DNA of 64,000 nucleotides, taken from the NCBI GenBank assembly GCA_961205875.1, contig OY540812.1:28157098-28221097 (forward strand). Reading direction: 5' to 3'. The position numbers were made by a program, and so were the translations under genes. This document shows, in pieces, positions 9,020 to 20,600 of this stretch. The notes beneath the pieces are model-generated. The model was not told where the DNA came from and did no database searches. It was given only the letters and a program-made list of their open reading frames with translations. How positions within the stretch are numbered: position 1 is the stretch's first letter; every line of letters starts with the position of its first letter. Source of the stretch: Sialis fuliginosa (lineage: Eukaryota; Arthropoda; Insecta; Megaloptera; Sialidae).

Positions 9020-10980
9020 ACAATGCCAAGACTATTTAAAAATCAAGTGCCCTTGGTTAAGGCAGTCTTTGAGGGCTCAACTAATCCGTAAATTTGTTTA
9101 TTGCAGGAAGTGTTTTTGTTAAATTAAACTGCATTAATTACTCACACATTATATTTGTATAAGTTGATACAATCCAAATTGTTTTGAAATTATTGAAAAT
9201 AAACAATTTCTACATGCCTATCTGTATAAATATAATGGGTAGATAGTATTTAAGCGCGCAATATTTTTTTATACTTTGAGCATTAAATATATTGTATTTG
9301 AACAATAACATTTTGAATTCTGAGCATTAAACTAAACATAAAGTGTGGCATTAAAAATAATTTTTCTGAGCAATAACATTTTCTGTTTTGAATAATAATA
9401 ATATTTGCGTTCGTTATTATTGTATAGTTTATTATATTGTATGGAGGATATTCTAGTTTATACTATTGTTGAAACACGAAAAATACTTTTCAATATTGTT
9501 TACTAATGCTATAATAGTTTATTAAGTATTAGATTAGTTTATTTAATGATCTTCACTATTAATTTAATTTAATTTAATTTAATTTGTTCCAAAATATAAT
9601 GAACAAAATAATAGATTTTATAATCAAAATGTATAAAATAATTCATGCTTAAATACTACCCTTAAAAATCTATTAGGTAATATAAACGTTCGTTGTAAGG
9701 ATAAGAATTATCTTGTACATTCATATAATAAAGATTTGTTATTGACAGAAAATCGATTAGAGATTCGTATTACTAATTATATTTTATATTCCAACTGTGT
9801 CATTCAATGGGGACATTACCATAAATACTCGTAAATGTGATTAAAACGTAGAAATCTGTAATTTGTTTTTGAATAAAAAAGAACATCGCGTGGACGTAAA
9901 TATGTCCGGTGACATTGTAAATACTTATTAGGAAGATAAATTTGTATTCTAAAATTTCCTTTTTCCATTTTTCTTTTGATATATGAGTGAGGAAGAGTAT
10001 AAAACAATTTTGTTGTTTTCAAAATTTTAAAATTGTATATTAATTTAATAGAAATAAAATGTCTCTTTAATGTAACTAATAATTAACTTATAATTATTTA
10101 TAATAACTTATAATTGAACTTAAAAACATAAACCGATTTTTGTCTCCTGCTCATATTTCCAAAATCAATAAGGGGAGAAATCTGAAAAAATATGAATATG
10201 TTTTAATGATGGGTAATTCACATGAAAGTAATTATCAACACTCGCGGAAATAACGTAAGTAAATTATTACCGATGCTATAATTTATACCCTTTATTTACT
10301 ACCAAGAAAATGTCATACCTAATAATATAACAAAACTATTTTTATATTATCTATATAAAAAAAAAAATTTCGTAACAGAAACCTATGTATGCGTAATACA
10401 AATATGTATATGTGTATGTTTAACTTCGTTTTATATATAGATATAAAAGTGATGTTTTCATTTTAAATTGAACTTTATGCCTACAGGAAATATTTGATAA
10501 CAAAAAGACCTTGATATATGTATATAACATATATGATATAGGTATATGTATGTATATTATACATATGGTGGAACAATATATATATGTATATTATTGTATA
10601 TACAATAATATACATACAAACAATAAGTACCTATACTTTATATCTATATAATATTTTCCAAAATTGAAATCTTTTTTAGTTTGATTTTAAACTTTGATAT
10701 TTATTCTCATATCTAAAAATATTTTCTACCTGTCAAAGGTTTTCTGTTTGTCTGTTATCAATCTACTAAAAAAACTACTCAACCGATTTAAAATTGGTTT
10801 TTCCAATGGATAAATAATAATTTATCATGGTGAGCTTTATCTATACAAGTTTCAAAGGATTCATGAAAACTAGAAAATCTCTGAATAACAAATTTCGTAA
10901 ATACGTAAATATCTAAAGGGTCTTCATTTTCAACCTTTCGTGGCTTTGAAACCCTTTTAGCTGATGATATTATTTGAAAA
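9020..10980. other. Gene-free AT-rich stretch
   Basis: About 2 kb with no supported gene. It contains a short AATTT pentamer run (9,559-9,584) and ATATATGTATGTA-type low-complexity sequence at about 10,370-10,640. The minus-strand frames at 9,816-10,022 and 10,788-10,997 have no protein similarity that I recognise. Confidence 0.6.
9559..9584. repeat. AATTT pentanucleotide microsatellite
   Basis: Five consecutive TTAAT/AATTT units. Confidence 0.9.
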
Positions 10981-10984
10981 ATCC

Positions 10985-11110
10985 TAATGTCCGGCATTTT
11001 AAAGAAATTGAAGGTAATTTGTTAGCTTGCGAACACTTTAAACAGGGTATCAAATTTATATGAAAGTTCCACGACACATAAATGTTTAACACCTACGTGG
11101 AAAAATCTCA
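10985..11110. repeat. Family Y repeat fragment
   Basis: TAGCTTGCGAACACTTTAAA then CAGGGTATCAAATTTATATG and AAAGTTCCACGACACA match the words GCTTGCAAGMACTTTCAAAC, GGTATCAAACATATACGACA and AGTTCTCTTGTAG of the copies at 25,766, 27,850 and 48,846. Confidence 0.5.
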
Positions 11111-11327
11111 GTGAATTTTACTTTAAAAAAATTCTCCACAGATAAATTTTAAAAGATAACGAAATTTATGTGTATATTTTACTCATTAAGATCAATATCA
11201 AATAGTAAATTTTTACTAATTATTGATAGTCATTTAACTTCGAGACTCTCGACGAGACTTATAAATAAAGTTAATATGGTCTCCGTGTACAGTGTACAGC
11301 CCTTAATAGGAAAGTAGTTCGAAATAA

Positions 11328-11965
11328 TTTTTAAGGTTCCGTACCTCCAAATAAAAAAACAGAACTCTTATAGTTTGATGTTCATCTGCCTGTCCGTTAA
11401 GATCCTTTTTTTCGGGAATAATTAGAGGTATCTAGTTGAATAAGTCTTGAGGCTTCCGCGGTGATCTTGATATGGATCTTGGCTTCTAGGTGTAAACCGA
11501 GTCGATTTGATCGTGTTATCGGCCAAAGTTTCAGCCTTGAAGATGTCCACTGCAATGTGTAACGAAACATTGGCCGATAACACGACCAAATCGACGCGGC
11601 TTACACCAAGAATCCATATCTAGTTGAAATTATATCTAACTTAATGCAATAAAAAGATATGGGCTTTCAAAGCGTATTTTGATACCGACTGACAGATTGA
11701 CTGATCATTTAAACCTATAGGGTACTTCCAATTTTCCTAAAATAATGAAATTTGAATAAGGAAGATTTCATAGCACAAGTAAAGGAAAAAATTCTAAAAC
11801 CATTAATTTCTAATTTCCAATTCTATTCTACACACAAAGACGCTTTGGGAATTGGGTTCATTGTCTACTTGCATAACTATTACCAATAAATAAATTTTAT
11901 ATAACGGTACGGAACCCCCATAGCACGAGTTCTATTCGCACTTGTCCGTCATTTTTGTAATTTCG
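11328..11965 (+). repeat. Family D repeat, interrupted by a family C copy
   Basis: Opens with TTAAGGTTCCGTACCTCC and closes with GGTACGGAACCCCCATAGC followed by CTATTCGCACTTGTCCG, the family D right-end module. The retroposon at 11,441-11,616 lies inside, between perfect 12-bp copies of its target. No coding potential. Confidence 0.6.
11441..11616 (-). mobile_element. Family C inverted-arm retroposon, copy 3
   Basis: Flanked by the perfect 12-bp repeat TATCTAGTTGAA (11,429-11,440 and 11,617-11,628). The common end is at the left (TAAGTCTTGAGGCTTCCGC); the short arm ends CACCAAGAATCCAT at the right. The arms are otherwise inverted copies around a core with TTGAAGATGTCCACTGC. It has almost no spacer between the arms. 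Confidence 0.9.
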
Positions 11966-11979
11966 CGGAACCAAAGTTG

Positions 11980-12397
11980 AAGACTGCTGATATAAATATA
12001 ACATATCTACTTTTCTTCTATCCTATATAGTACAAATCAATAATCAACAATAACCCCTTAGGTGATATATTCAATATGTAGTCTGCTCTATCCGGAATTC
12101 TTTCATGTCCGAGACATTATCTATTAGATGAAACCTCAGAGTGTACAGATCTATAGAAATACACGCGGCGGGCTCGTAAAGCGGACATGTCGGAGAGACC
12201 GACCCGGATTACAGTCACCCACAAACCAGACAAAGCTGACCCGCATTTTCGCCTTGGATTTAAACAAAATATTACCATTTAAAATTAAAAATAACACCTT
12301 TGTTTTCAATCGTAACAATAGTTTAATTATCGAACACATGTGGAAATTATTTGGTGGCTAATTAATTATATTCGAACAGCTGCCCTTAAACTACAGT
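11980..12397. other. Spacer with no supported gene
   Basis: Open frames of 62 and 77 codons overlap here on opposite strands (12,128-12,361), but neither resembles a known protein and they face each other over the same bases, so they are not annotated. Confidence 0.5.
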
Positions 12398-12640
12398 TCC
12401 GATAAAAAATACATCCATACTAAAATTAAAAAATGCGAAAGTAACTTTATCTATTTGTTACCTCTTCACGGCTACACCGCTGAACCGAATTTGATTAAAT
12501 TTGGCAGAGAGATAGCTTGCATCCCAAGGAAGGACATAGGGTACTTTCTATCCCGAAAATTGATTAAATTAAAAAAAAATTACAAATTACACGCAGACGA
12601 AGTCGCGGGTACCAGCTCGTCCTTAATAAAAGGAAATATT
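12398..12640 (-). mobile_element. SINE-like retroposon, minus strand
   Basis: Read on the minus strand: GAGCTGGTACCCGCGACTTC, GTCTGCGTG, an AT-rich body, CCTATGTCCTTCCTTGGGAT, TTCGGTTCAGCGGTGTAGCC, GTGAAGAGGTAACAAATAG and finally TTAGTATGGATG. It has the same head and tail order as the + strand copies at 3,796 and 12,868. Confidence 0.7.
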
Positions 12641-12867
12641 GTAGTAGAACCTCTATCACTCGAATCCCTAAGAAAGAATTAAACTGTTCGTTTTATCGTG
12701 GTTTCGAAATAGGAAAATGTTCGAGATACATAGGTCAAAAAAACAATTAAAATTCGTCATTTATCGATTACACTATAGTAGGAGTTAAGTTCAGGAAAAT
12801 TTTAATTATAGAAGTAAATATTTATTGAATTACTGTGTTTTAAATCATTTGAGTATTATAATTATGT

Positions 12868-13072
12868 AAGAACTGTTATCCGTGGAATTTGCATTTTTTT
12901 GTCTAATCAATTTTTCGGAATACAAAGTAACCTATGTTCTTCCTCAGGATGCAAGCCATCTCCCTGCCAAATTTCATCAAGATCTGTTCAACGATTTAGC
13001 CGTGAAAAGGTAACAAACTGACAGACAGACAGTCAAAGTTAGTTTTGCATTTATAATATTAATATGGGTAGA
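12868..13072 (+). mobile_element. SINE-like retroposon with RTE-type tail
   Basis: AACTGTTATCCGTGGAATTT head, then AAAGTAACCTATGTTCTTCC, CCAAATTTCATCAAGATCTG, TAGCCGTGAAAAGGTAACAA, ACAGACAGACAG and TTATAATATTAATATGGG. The 1.57-kb element at 13,075 is inserted immediately after its 3' end. Confidence 0.7.
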
Positions 13073-13074
13073 TA

Positions 13075-14647
13075 CACAGAGAGAAAAGTCATGATAATTT
13101 TTATACAGAAAATCTTAGAAAAATTACTGTGCTCTCTTATAATGCGTGCGCAATCGACGATACAAGTAAAAAATATTTATACGTCCATATAAAAATTATC
13201 AGTGATTACATTTTAAAAATTGCTTTCCTGGCACGGTAATAATTGCTATCCTAGCATGGTAAAATTTGAGTTTGGAATGATGTATCAGAAAACTTCCTTA
13301 CCGATCTGTATCAGAAAACTTCCTTACCGATTCAGTAAAATTTCTTTTTTTTCAAACAGAAAGGTAAAAACAATAAAAAGCAATTTCATTTTAAGAAAGT
13401 TATCGATTTATTTATATAATATACATTATTTTGAATTTTACAATTAATAATATTTTACAAATATAGTTGTAGAACAATTTACATAAAGATATGACAATCA
13501 ATACATGTGCAAGAACTACTTATGTTATTGATTTTATATAAACTATACAAAATTTTCTTTTTATCTTTGAAAATCCATTAAAAAATCAATAAATCGATTA
13601 TACTTAAAGTAATCACGACAAATTAAATATAAAATAACGTATTTTCAATATTTAAAATCTAAACTAACCTATATCTGTCAAAACTTATTTTACAAATAAA
13701 ACTTCTAAAAATAACACATTAAAACCGAGCAAAACATTATTGTAAAACATTTATCACCCACGTTCATTTAAAATTCGCACAATAATAATATATATTTAAT
13801 AAAATAAAAACAATCATTGAATCTAAATATCCTAAATATGCTACACTTCTTGCTTTAAATATTATTCACAACACTAAAAATACTTTTGAATATAAATTAA
13901 AATATACATAATACTTTAAAATCACGATAACATAGAAAAAGATCGTTAAAATAGAAAACACTACACAATTACAATAATATGTACTTTTAAAACAAATACA
14001 CATTCCAAATATGTAACTGTCAACTTTCCTTATACGCCGTCGGAATATAATCGAAACTACCCGACTGTACCCGAAGTAAAGCTTCTTTGTTTATGCTGAT
14101 AGTAAAATTTGCTTTACATCCTAACTTTCTATTAAAATATATCGAAAACCATAAATCTGAGATCTAGACATGATGCGTATGATTTTTAGAGAATCGTTTT
14201 ACAAACAAAATAAAACCATACACACATCTCCACGATTAACAGTTAATGAGATATCACATTTTTAGTTTTTGTGTTTTCAACATAATTGGTATCTTCTGTC
14301 TTTTTCTTTCTTTCTGCTTTTGCCAGATATCTTTGAAATATCATTGAATTTTATAAGTCAGAATGGTAAAATTTATCAGACCGCCTAATAATTTACATCA
14401 ACTTAAATAGCATTTTTTTTAAGAAAAACAATTAAAAAATACAAATTTGTCGAGATAGGAACTTTTTACTGTGCTGTTTTATAAATTTCGCTGGGCTGTA
14501 TTTTAAAAAATAACATTGTGTTCTTTACATTTTATATTAAGAATTTTAATTTTTCTTATTTTGCCGTATAAAATTGACCATTTTCGACTTTCGCACATCG
14601 TTTATAGTGCAGAGCACAGTAATTTTTCTAAGTTTTTTCTCTCCGTG
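13075..14647. mobile_element. TA-flanked non-autonomous DNA transposon, 1.57 kb
   Basis: The ends CACAGAGAGAAAAGTC and (right, complemented) CACGGAGAGAAAAAACTTAG are inverted. Both sides also carry the block TTAGAAAAATTACTGTGCTC about 30-50 bp inside (13,117-13,136; 14,610-14,633 inverted). The flanks are TA (13,073-13,074 and 14,648-14,649). The interior is very AT-rich and non-coding. At 13,282-13,332 a 26-bp unit containing CAGAAAACTTCCTTACCGAT is tandemly duplicated. TA integration suggests a Tc1/mariner-mobilised MITE. Confidence 0.7.
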
Positions 14648-14841
14648 TACTAAATTTTTGTTCGAGATATATTATAGAAGCTCAAATGAATACACACTTT
14701 GGAAAGTAAAAATACAAAATAAATCCGCTTATAATTCCTCTTGAATATCATTTTTAAGATGTTTACACATTATTTAAGCCAATATAAAAAATTGTCATTA
14801 ATGTACATGTAACATTAAAATAAATGAAAAACTATTTTTTA

Positions 14842-14965
14842 TTAAAAAATTTCAGACGAGACTATCACGTGTACGTGACTGAATTAAGACGAGAAAGGCT
14901 GCTATTAAATTCTAGACCGAGACGAGACTTACCTGACTCTCATCACATCTCGTCTGCAGTTCTAT
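14842..14965. repeat. Family E repeat (GAGACGAGACT motif)
   Basis: Reiterates GACGAGACT and its complement (CAGACGAGACTATCACG, GACCGAGACGAGACTTACC, CATCTCGTCTGCAG). Related pieces are at 11,236-11,262, 24,900-24,992 and 28,650-28,851. Confidence 0.5.
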
Positions 14966-15203
14966 TAGCCATCTCGTAAATACTTCGAATTATAGGATGT
15001 AACAGAGGTTTTCGACTTATAGAGCTACTACTGTATTACCTTTTTTCAAAGTTTAAACATCATTTTTAGGTTTCCGTAGAAAACTAGGAAACCTTATAGT
15101 TTCGCCATGTCCGTCCTCAAAAATTTTAGACCGATTAAGATGAAATTTGGTATACGGACGAAGACTGATTTGCATTTAAATGTCGTTATCAGAGCGTCCC
15201 CAC

Positions 15204-16375
15204 TAGGGTTTGCAATCCCGCAATGCGGGATCCCGCACGTTTTAGAGATCTGCGGATCCCGCACTGTCAGTTATTTGTAGGTCGCGTGCGTTTTGAATAC
15301 TTTTAAAGCGTAAATATGAATAAAAAAGGTAACAATTTTGATAAAAAAATTAAGGTTGAGATGACTGAATATGACACTAGTGAAGTAAATTATATTTCTT
15401 GTTCACAATTAGTTAAGTGGTTACACTGAGTGCGACTCAGGCGACGAAATAAGTTCGAACAGCCCCCAGATTACAAAAAAAAAAAACATAAAAAATAAAA
15501 ATTTAGAAGAAGAATAGCAGATTAAATAAAATTTAACCACAAAAATTTACTACACAAAATTCGATCTACACGATATTTTTTTAACAGTATTATCCTTAAA
15601 ATACAACCGTAAATAATGATATATAGTGGTTTAGTTTTACGTGACATACCGTATATAGGTACTAGGGTGTTTTTTTAAGTTTATTTTTATTTTTTCGGTC
15701 CCGTTAGCCTATGTTTAAGCTTTGGATCAAAAGTTAATTGTCCCAAAATTTCAGATTCATAGATCAAACCTGTGGACGGCGCAAACCGGGTTATTTTCCC
15801 ATTTGATTAACATGGGAAAAATTACTTTTTTACTTATGCGTGAATATCTCGTTGAAAAATTTATTTATTTTAATTTCTTACAGCAGCATATCATAGAGAA
15901 TTAAATTTCTTACAAAAAAGATCCCAAGTGCTCAAATCATAGATCGAATATTTTTAAAGATATGTTCGTTTTATCATAAAAAGTAAAATCCAATTTTTAT
16001 GATAATTTTTAAACAAACATTTCTTAAAATTTATTGGATTTATGAATTGAGCACTTAATTCTCTACAAAATATTTCCTTGAGAAATTTTCAAAAAAAATT
16101 GTTTTCAATGAGATATTCACGCGTAAGTAAAAAAGTAATTTTTCCCATGTTAATCAAATGGGAAAAAGACTCGGTTTGCGCCATTCACAGGTTTGACCTA
16201 TGAGTGTGAAATTTTGGGACAATTAACTTTTTTTTTGTTAACTAAATAATAGTAACTTTAAGTATGAATAACAAAATTTTTGGAAAAACTGCGGGATCCC
16301 GCGGGATCCCGCGGGATTTGAAAATTTCCCGCAAAATTCCCGCGGGAAAAAAAGTCTGCGGGATTGCAAACCCTA
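15204..16375. mobile_element. hAT-type non-autonomous element, GC-rich termini (copy 1)
   Basis: Ends TAGGGTTTGCAATCCCGC and GCGGGATTGCAAACCCTA are perfect inverted repeats. The flanking 8 bp are GTCCCCAC and GTCTTCAC, an 8-bp duplication with two changes. Inside each end GCGGGATCCCGC palindromes are repeated. The middle is AT-rich and hosts a separate palindrome at 15,729-16,232. It is the same family as 30,920-31,845. hAT is inferred from the TAGGG start and the 8-bp duplication. Confidence 0.8.
15729..16232. mobile_element. Palindromic insertion inside the hAT element
   Basis: The arms begin AAAAGTTAATTGTCCCAAAA and contain TTTGATTAACATGGGAAAAA and CGGCGCAAACC in inverted orientation. The sister hAT copy at 30,920-31,845 lacks this block between its ACATACCGTATATA and TGTTAACTAAATAATAG segments, so it is a later insertion. 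The target duplication is not clear. Confidence 0.65.
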
Positions 16376-16589
16376 GTCTTCACCTACCCAATTTCTAAAC
16401 TATCTATTCGAAAAATCTGAAAAAAGTTCAGAATGTAACTTTTAATTCTAGTACTTTCACAGAAAATTATAACGAACACTGTGGCTAGAATATTTTATAA
16501 AAAAAATTGAAATAACTCTTGTTTATAAATCGTAATGACTGCGGAAACCTATCATGTATGTGCCCAACACGCACTTGGCCGTTTTATAT

Positions 16590-17511
16590 TATATTTCATT
16601 CTTGTAAAAATCGTTTCGTAAAAGAGTAAAATATTGAACATCGGTCCTACATGTGGAAAATCTTTTGTTATGGAATTCATTATAGGATAGCAACATGTGG
16701 TAGACGAGATGTATAGGTATAACCTACTGCAAAAATGCATATTAATAGTTTTGCCGTATGCGGTTCTCACTGAATTCATCAATTGAATAAGCTTGAAATT
16801 TTACTGAACAAGCAATTTTTTTGTATAACTTTTTATTATTTCTTATATATGACATATGCATACTTTCCTTCAAATGTTTCTAATTTGAGAACCAATAAAT
16901 CCATTGAAAAAATAAATAATAATTATCATTTCTGTTTAAAATCATAAGAGGGCGTTCATTAATTATGTGAGGCATGGGAGAACGGGTGGATTTTTTGTTT
17001 AGTTTATTATTTAAAATTATAATTTTTAATAGAAAAATACTATAAAAAAAATACTATTTGCTAGGAATTCCGATAAAAAAACCCTTACGTAAAAATAATG
17101 GTGGGGAAGAGAGTCCAAAATTTCGAAAATCATCCATTCGTAATTAACGGAATTTTAAAATTCCGATCGGAACCAGAATCGCCGGAATTCACAAAAAAAC
17201 GAACGGAGCCGTATTTTTTTTTTTCAAAAAATTCTATTTTAATAAAAATAATTAAAACAATATATGTATGTACGCTTTATATATAGATTATTATCTTAAA
17301 TGATACTTAAATAGTAGAGGCGTAGAGTCTTAAATACATTATATTATAAAAAATATTATTTTTTACAAATCTTGCAATATAAGATCAATTGTCTTAAATT
17401 GTTTGTATATCATACGTTCTTTTTGATCGAATCTAATAACATTTCTACTGTCAAATTATAAATATGATAAATCAGAAACAACATTTAGACATACTCACAA
17501 TAGAGAAGATT
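16590..17511. other. Spacer, nothing recognised
   Basis: AT-rich sequence with frames at 16,552-16,782 and 17,098-17,286 that match nothing I know. Confidence 0.5.
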
Positions 17512-18325
17512 GTATACATTTTTGCTTCCTCGCAATATCGAAGATACGAGAAGCTATGTGATCGTTTCAGATTGAGACAAAAAAAAAGTTCTCCAATTTT
17601 AAATTTATTTATCCGTTTCACGTCAAGACAAACACTTTTCGTTCCGTGTCTGTCCGTGTGTCCGTGTGTCCGTATTTCCGTCCGTCCGTCTGTCCCCTGA
17701 ATCCTTGTCACATGCATAACTCATGAACCACTGAACCGATATTATTGAAACTTGGTCGGATGGTTGGGTTTGGTTTGAGGACGGTCCCATTTCAAAATCA
17801 TTAAAATCGTGTGTAAGGGGGAGGGGTGACACCCCAAAATATTTTTTTTTTCAAGATATCTCAAGAACGACACATGAGAAAATTTTATAGAATATTTTTT
17901 GTAGAGAATTAAATTTCCTATAATATGGGTCTACTACGTTTGTTGTAAAATATTCCCTTACAAAGATTTATCTAAATTAATTTTAAAAATTCGTGTTTTA
18001 TTTTTCTAAATTGATATTTGATTGGATATATTAAGTGTCATTTTGACGTTTTAAATGTCACTTTGGCGTTTTAAATGTCACTTTGACGTTTTAAATGTCA
18101 TTTTGACATTTGCATAAATTTAGATTTAGATTGAAATTGTCAAAAAATTAAAAATATATGAAAAAATATTCAAGTGCGTTTTAAGAAAAAATTCGAACTA
18201 AGATTTTTTAGTAAAATTTGTATAAAAATTAAATGGTTAACGAATGCCAGGCAATTTATCTGAACACTATCGGTTTTAGTGAATTTAGCACGAGAAAGCA
18301 CTGTGCATTTACTTGGCAGATGTTT
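17512..18325 (+). repeat. Family A dispersed repeat, long copy
   Basis: Landmarks are TTGCTTCCTCGCAATATCG, GATACGAGAAGCTATGTGATCG, a CTGTCCGTGTGTCCGT-type pyrimidine/GT run (17,645-17,700), ACTCATGAACCACTGAACCG, AACTTGGTCGGATGG, GTGTAAGGGGGAGGGGTGAC, a minisatellite (18,036-18,110) and a GTGCATTTACTTGGCAGATG end. The same order is seen at 23,685-24,530 and partly at 32,585-33,000. The + and - ORFs across 17,464-17,832 are repeat artefacts. The class is unknown. Confidence 0.75.
18036..18110 (+). repeat. 20-bp minisatellite inside family A
   Basis: Four units of AAATGTCATTTTGACGTTTT with minor changes. The copy at 24,217-24,275 has three units and the copy near 32,845 has one, so the unit number differs between family members. 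Confidence 0.85.
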
Positions 18326-18559
18326 TCATATAAAAGAATGCCTACTACTCGAAATTACAGCACCGATACATTACTACTATACTGTACGTATTATAAACAA
18401 TACTGCATTATCATAAACAATACTAATAACTAATTGTAAGTTCAGATTAGTATGCAGAGAGGTTATTATTCTCGGAGGTACGAAATGTTTTTGAAGACAA
18501 TAAATCTTATTTGTACACCATCACAATTGGAAATTATCGAAAATCTTTAGTATACAGGG

Positions 18560-19420
18560 AGAGTTATATCAGGTGGAACAAACTTGAATAGTTCATTGAG
18601 AAAAAAATTTCAAGCAAAAAAGATTATATGAACAATGTTCATATAATCTTTTTTGCTTGAAACATATTCCGGAAACTCCTCGTGAGGGAGCTACAGACTC
18701 TCGAAGATTTTGTCTCAAATTAGTTTTTATTTAATATTTTGAGAACAGTACTTACATTTGATATCAGGTTTATTATTAATACGTGTTTATCGATTAGTAT
18801 CAATCAATGATTATTAAGATCAGGGTTGTATGATGCCAGTAGGTCTATGGAGTTATATCTAGTTTTTTGTTCTTAATTTTTTTCCTAAAAAAAATCTACT
18901 AGAATTCAAGTTAAGTTTTCCTCCACGTGGCCATCCGCCGCCCCTTCTGAATTGGCACCTTGAGCAGTTACCAAGCCCCCCTCTCTAAAGCCAGCATTGC
19001 TGTTATACATTAACAAAATAAGCAACGAATTTTGTGATTCAAGTGATTGTTGCTGACGCCTCGACCAACAAACATATTTTAGTTTTCCATGGCAATTGTG
19101 ATTTTTATTCAATAATTAATAAAATGCGTTGTATCTTTGTTATGAGTTGTTTTATTATCGAAAATACGAAAAGCTTTGTGATCATTTTTTAAAGAAAAAT
19201 TGTTCTTCGATTTCAAAATTTTCATTTGATCTTTCTTTTTATAATTATAAAATTCATAACAATGGGTTCTCAAAATATTAAATAAAAACTAATTTTAGAC
19301 AAAATATCTGTAGCTCCCTCGCGAAAAATTTCCGGACACATGTATAAATTTTTTTTTCTTGAAATATTTTTCTTGATTAACTATTCAAGTTTTTGTATAA
19401 TTGAATAGTTCAATGTCCTT
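18560..19420 (+). repeat. Family B dispersed repeat, nearly full-length
   Basis: Starts AACTTGAATAGTTCATTGAG then TTTCAAGCAAAAAAG and ends with the inverted match CTTGAAATATTTTTC, TTGATTAACTATTCAAG, so the repeat has inverted termini of about 40 bp. The interior shares the GGCCATCCGCCGCC and TTTTAGTTTTCCATGGCAA blocks with the other copies. A small perfect palindrome lies at about 18,620-18,655. The minus-strand frame 18,906-19,112 is not a gene. Confidence 0.7.
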
Positions 19421-19760
19421 AATATAATGACATTTTTGTTAATATATTATTATAAAAAAAATTACTTATTTTTTAAGGTCAATTATTAATATAATTATAA
19501 TTATACTTTTGCTGCACAAAATGTTAAAAAAAAACTGCATTTGTGTTATGAAATGATTATTTCCTTTAAAATTTTTGCAAATAAAATGTTGTTTTGACAT
19601 AATTAATGTGAACTCCGGTCGAAATTCCGGTGCACCCCTATACTCATTATGACTGAGTTAAAAATAATGTTAAGGTTTTTACCTAAAATTAACATCGCTG
19701 CGCAAATTATAAATTATTTAAGTCTTATGTCCGGTATTATAAAGGAGCTAGTAAAATTTT
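19421..19760. other. Spacer, nothing recognised
   Basis: AT-rich; no feature supported. Confidence 0.5.
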
Positions 19761-20310
19761 TTTCTTGAGTTAGACGTTTTAATTAGATTATGTAACACAA
19801 AATACACAAAAATATACTTTGCTCATTTATCATAGGATAAACCGTTTCCGAAAAATAACGATGTTAAAGAAAGCATGCACTATTTTACTTAATATGGATG
19901 CTTCAAATTACACAAAATAAGTTTATATTCCTGTTCTATGGTTAATGGTAAGAAAAAAAATTAATGTAGGTACATATACCACCTAATACGTGTCCTTTTA
20001 GACCTATAGCCAGTTCTATTACTGTTGCAATTACTTTACTAACAATTAAAAAGCGATCCTTTAAATGGCTATTTATTGATAAGGATGAATTTTTGGAGGT
20101 ATGTTTATATTAATTTTTTGTCTTATTTTTTATTATAGAACAAGAATATAAATTTATTTTTGTAATTAGAAGCATCCGTATTAAGTAAAATTCTGCATGC
20201 TTTCTTTTGCATCGATATTTCTCGTAAACGGTTTATCCTATGATAAATGAGCAAAGTATATTTTTGTGTATTTTGTGTCACATAATTTTATTCATACGTT
20301 TAACTCAGGA
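19761..20310. repeat. Foldback repeat with about 160-bp arms
   Basis: TTGAGTTAGACGTTTTAATTA, ACACAAAATACACAAAAATA, TTTATCATAGGATAAACCGT and GAAAGCATGCA at 19,761-19,920 recur inverted at 20,150-20,310. The spacer is about 230 bp. The right arm runs directly into a family B fragment. Confidence 0.75.
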
Positions 20311-20600
20311 AAAAATTTAAAATCGATGGACCTACTGGCCCCATACAGCCCTGGTCTAAATTATAATTTGTTAATACTGGAAATCGATAACACTTAATAC
20401 TACTAAATTCTGTACCAAATTTCATAACTATATCACAATGGGTTCTCAAGATATAAAATAAAAACTAATAAATAAAATCTTTGGAGGACTGTAGCCCCCT
20501 CGCGAAAAATTTCCGGACACATGTTCATATAATGTTTTTTGCTTAAAATATTTTTCTTAATTTACTGTTCAAGTTTGGCACGACATCAGCCTGTATATAA
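20311..20600 (-). repeat. Family B dispersed repeat, fragment
   Basis: Minus-strand relative of 4,763-5,010: GGGGCCAGTAGGTCCATCG, GGAAATCGATAACACTTAAT, CACAATGGGTTCTCAAGAT, TCGCGAAAAATTTCCGGACA, ending at TTACTGTTCAAGTTTGG. Confidence 0.65.

Larger units (their letters stand above)
15069..16585 (+). repeat. Family D repeat, split by a GC-rich hAT element
   Basis: Left part: AGGTTTCCGTAGAAAACTAG, GTTTCGCCATGTCCGTCC, CGATTAAGATGAAATTTGG, AGAGCGTCCCCAC (15,203). Right part from 16,376: ACCTACCCAATTTCTAAAC, AGTACTTTCACAG, AACGAACACTGT, GTAATGACTGCGGAAACC and the CGCACTTGGCCG module. The copy at 57,396-58,160 reads straight through the insertion point. No coding potential. Confidence 0.7.

Noticed and set aside
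12128-12361. 77-codon + strand ORF with an overlapping minus-strand ORF
   Set aside because: Arginine-rich and asparagine-rich segments match no family, the two frames cover the same bases, and the area lies between SINE and D repeats.
15069-16549. Family D as a Tc1-like element with GGTTTCCG/CGGAAACC inverted ends
   Set aside because: Other copies continue past the CGGAACC word into a shared CGCACTTG module, so that word is internal and not a terminus.
17464-17832. Three overlapping ORFs with runs such as TDGRTEIRTHG
   Set aside because: They are translations of the GTCC/GTCT pyrimidine run of family A; the parallel copy at 23,789-24,049 gives an equivalent false ORF.
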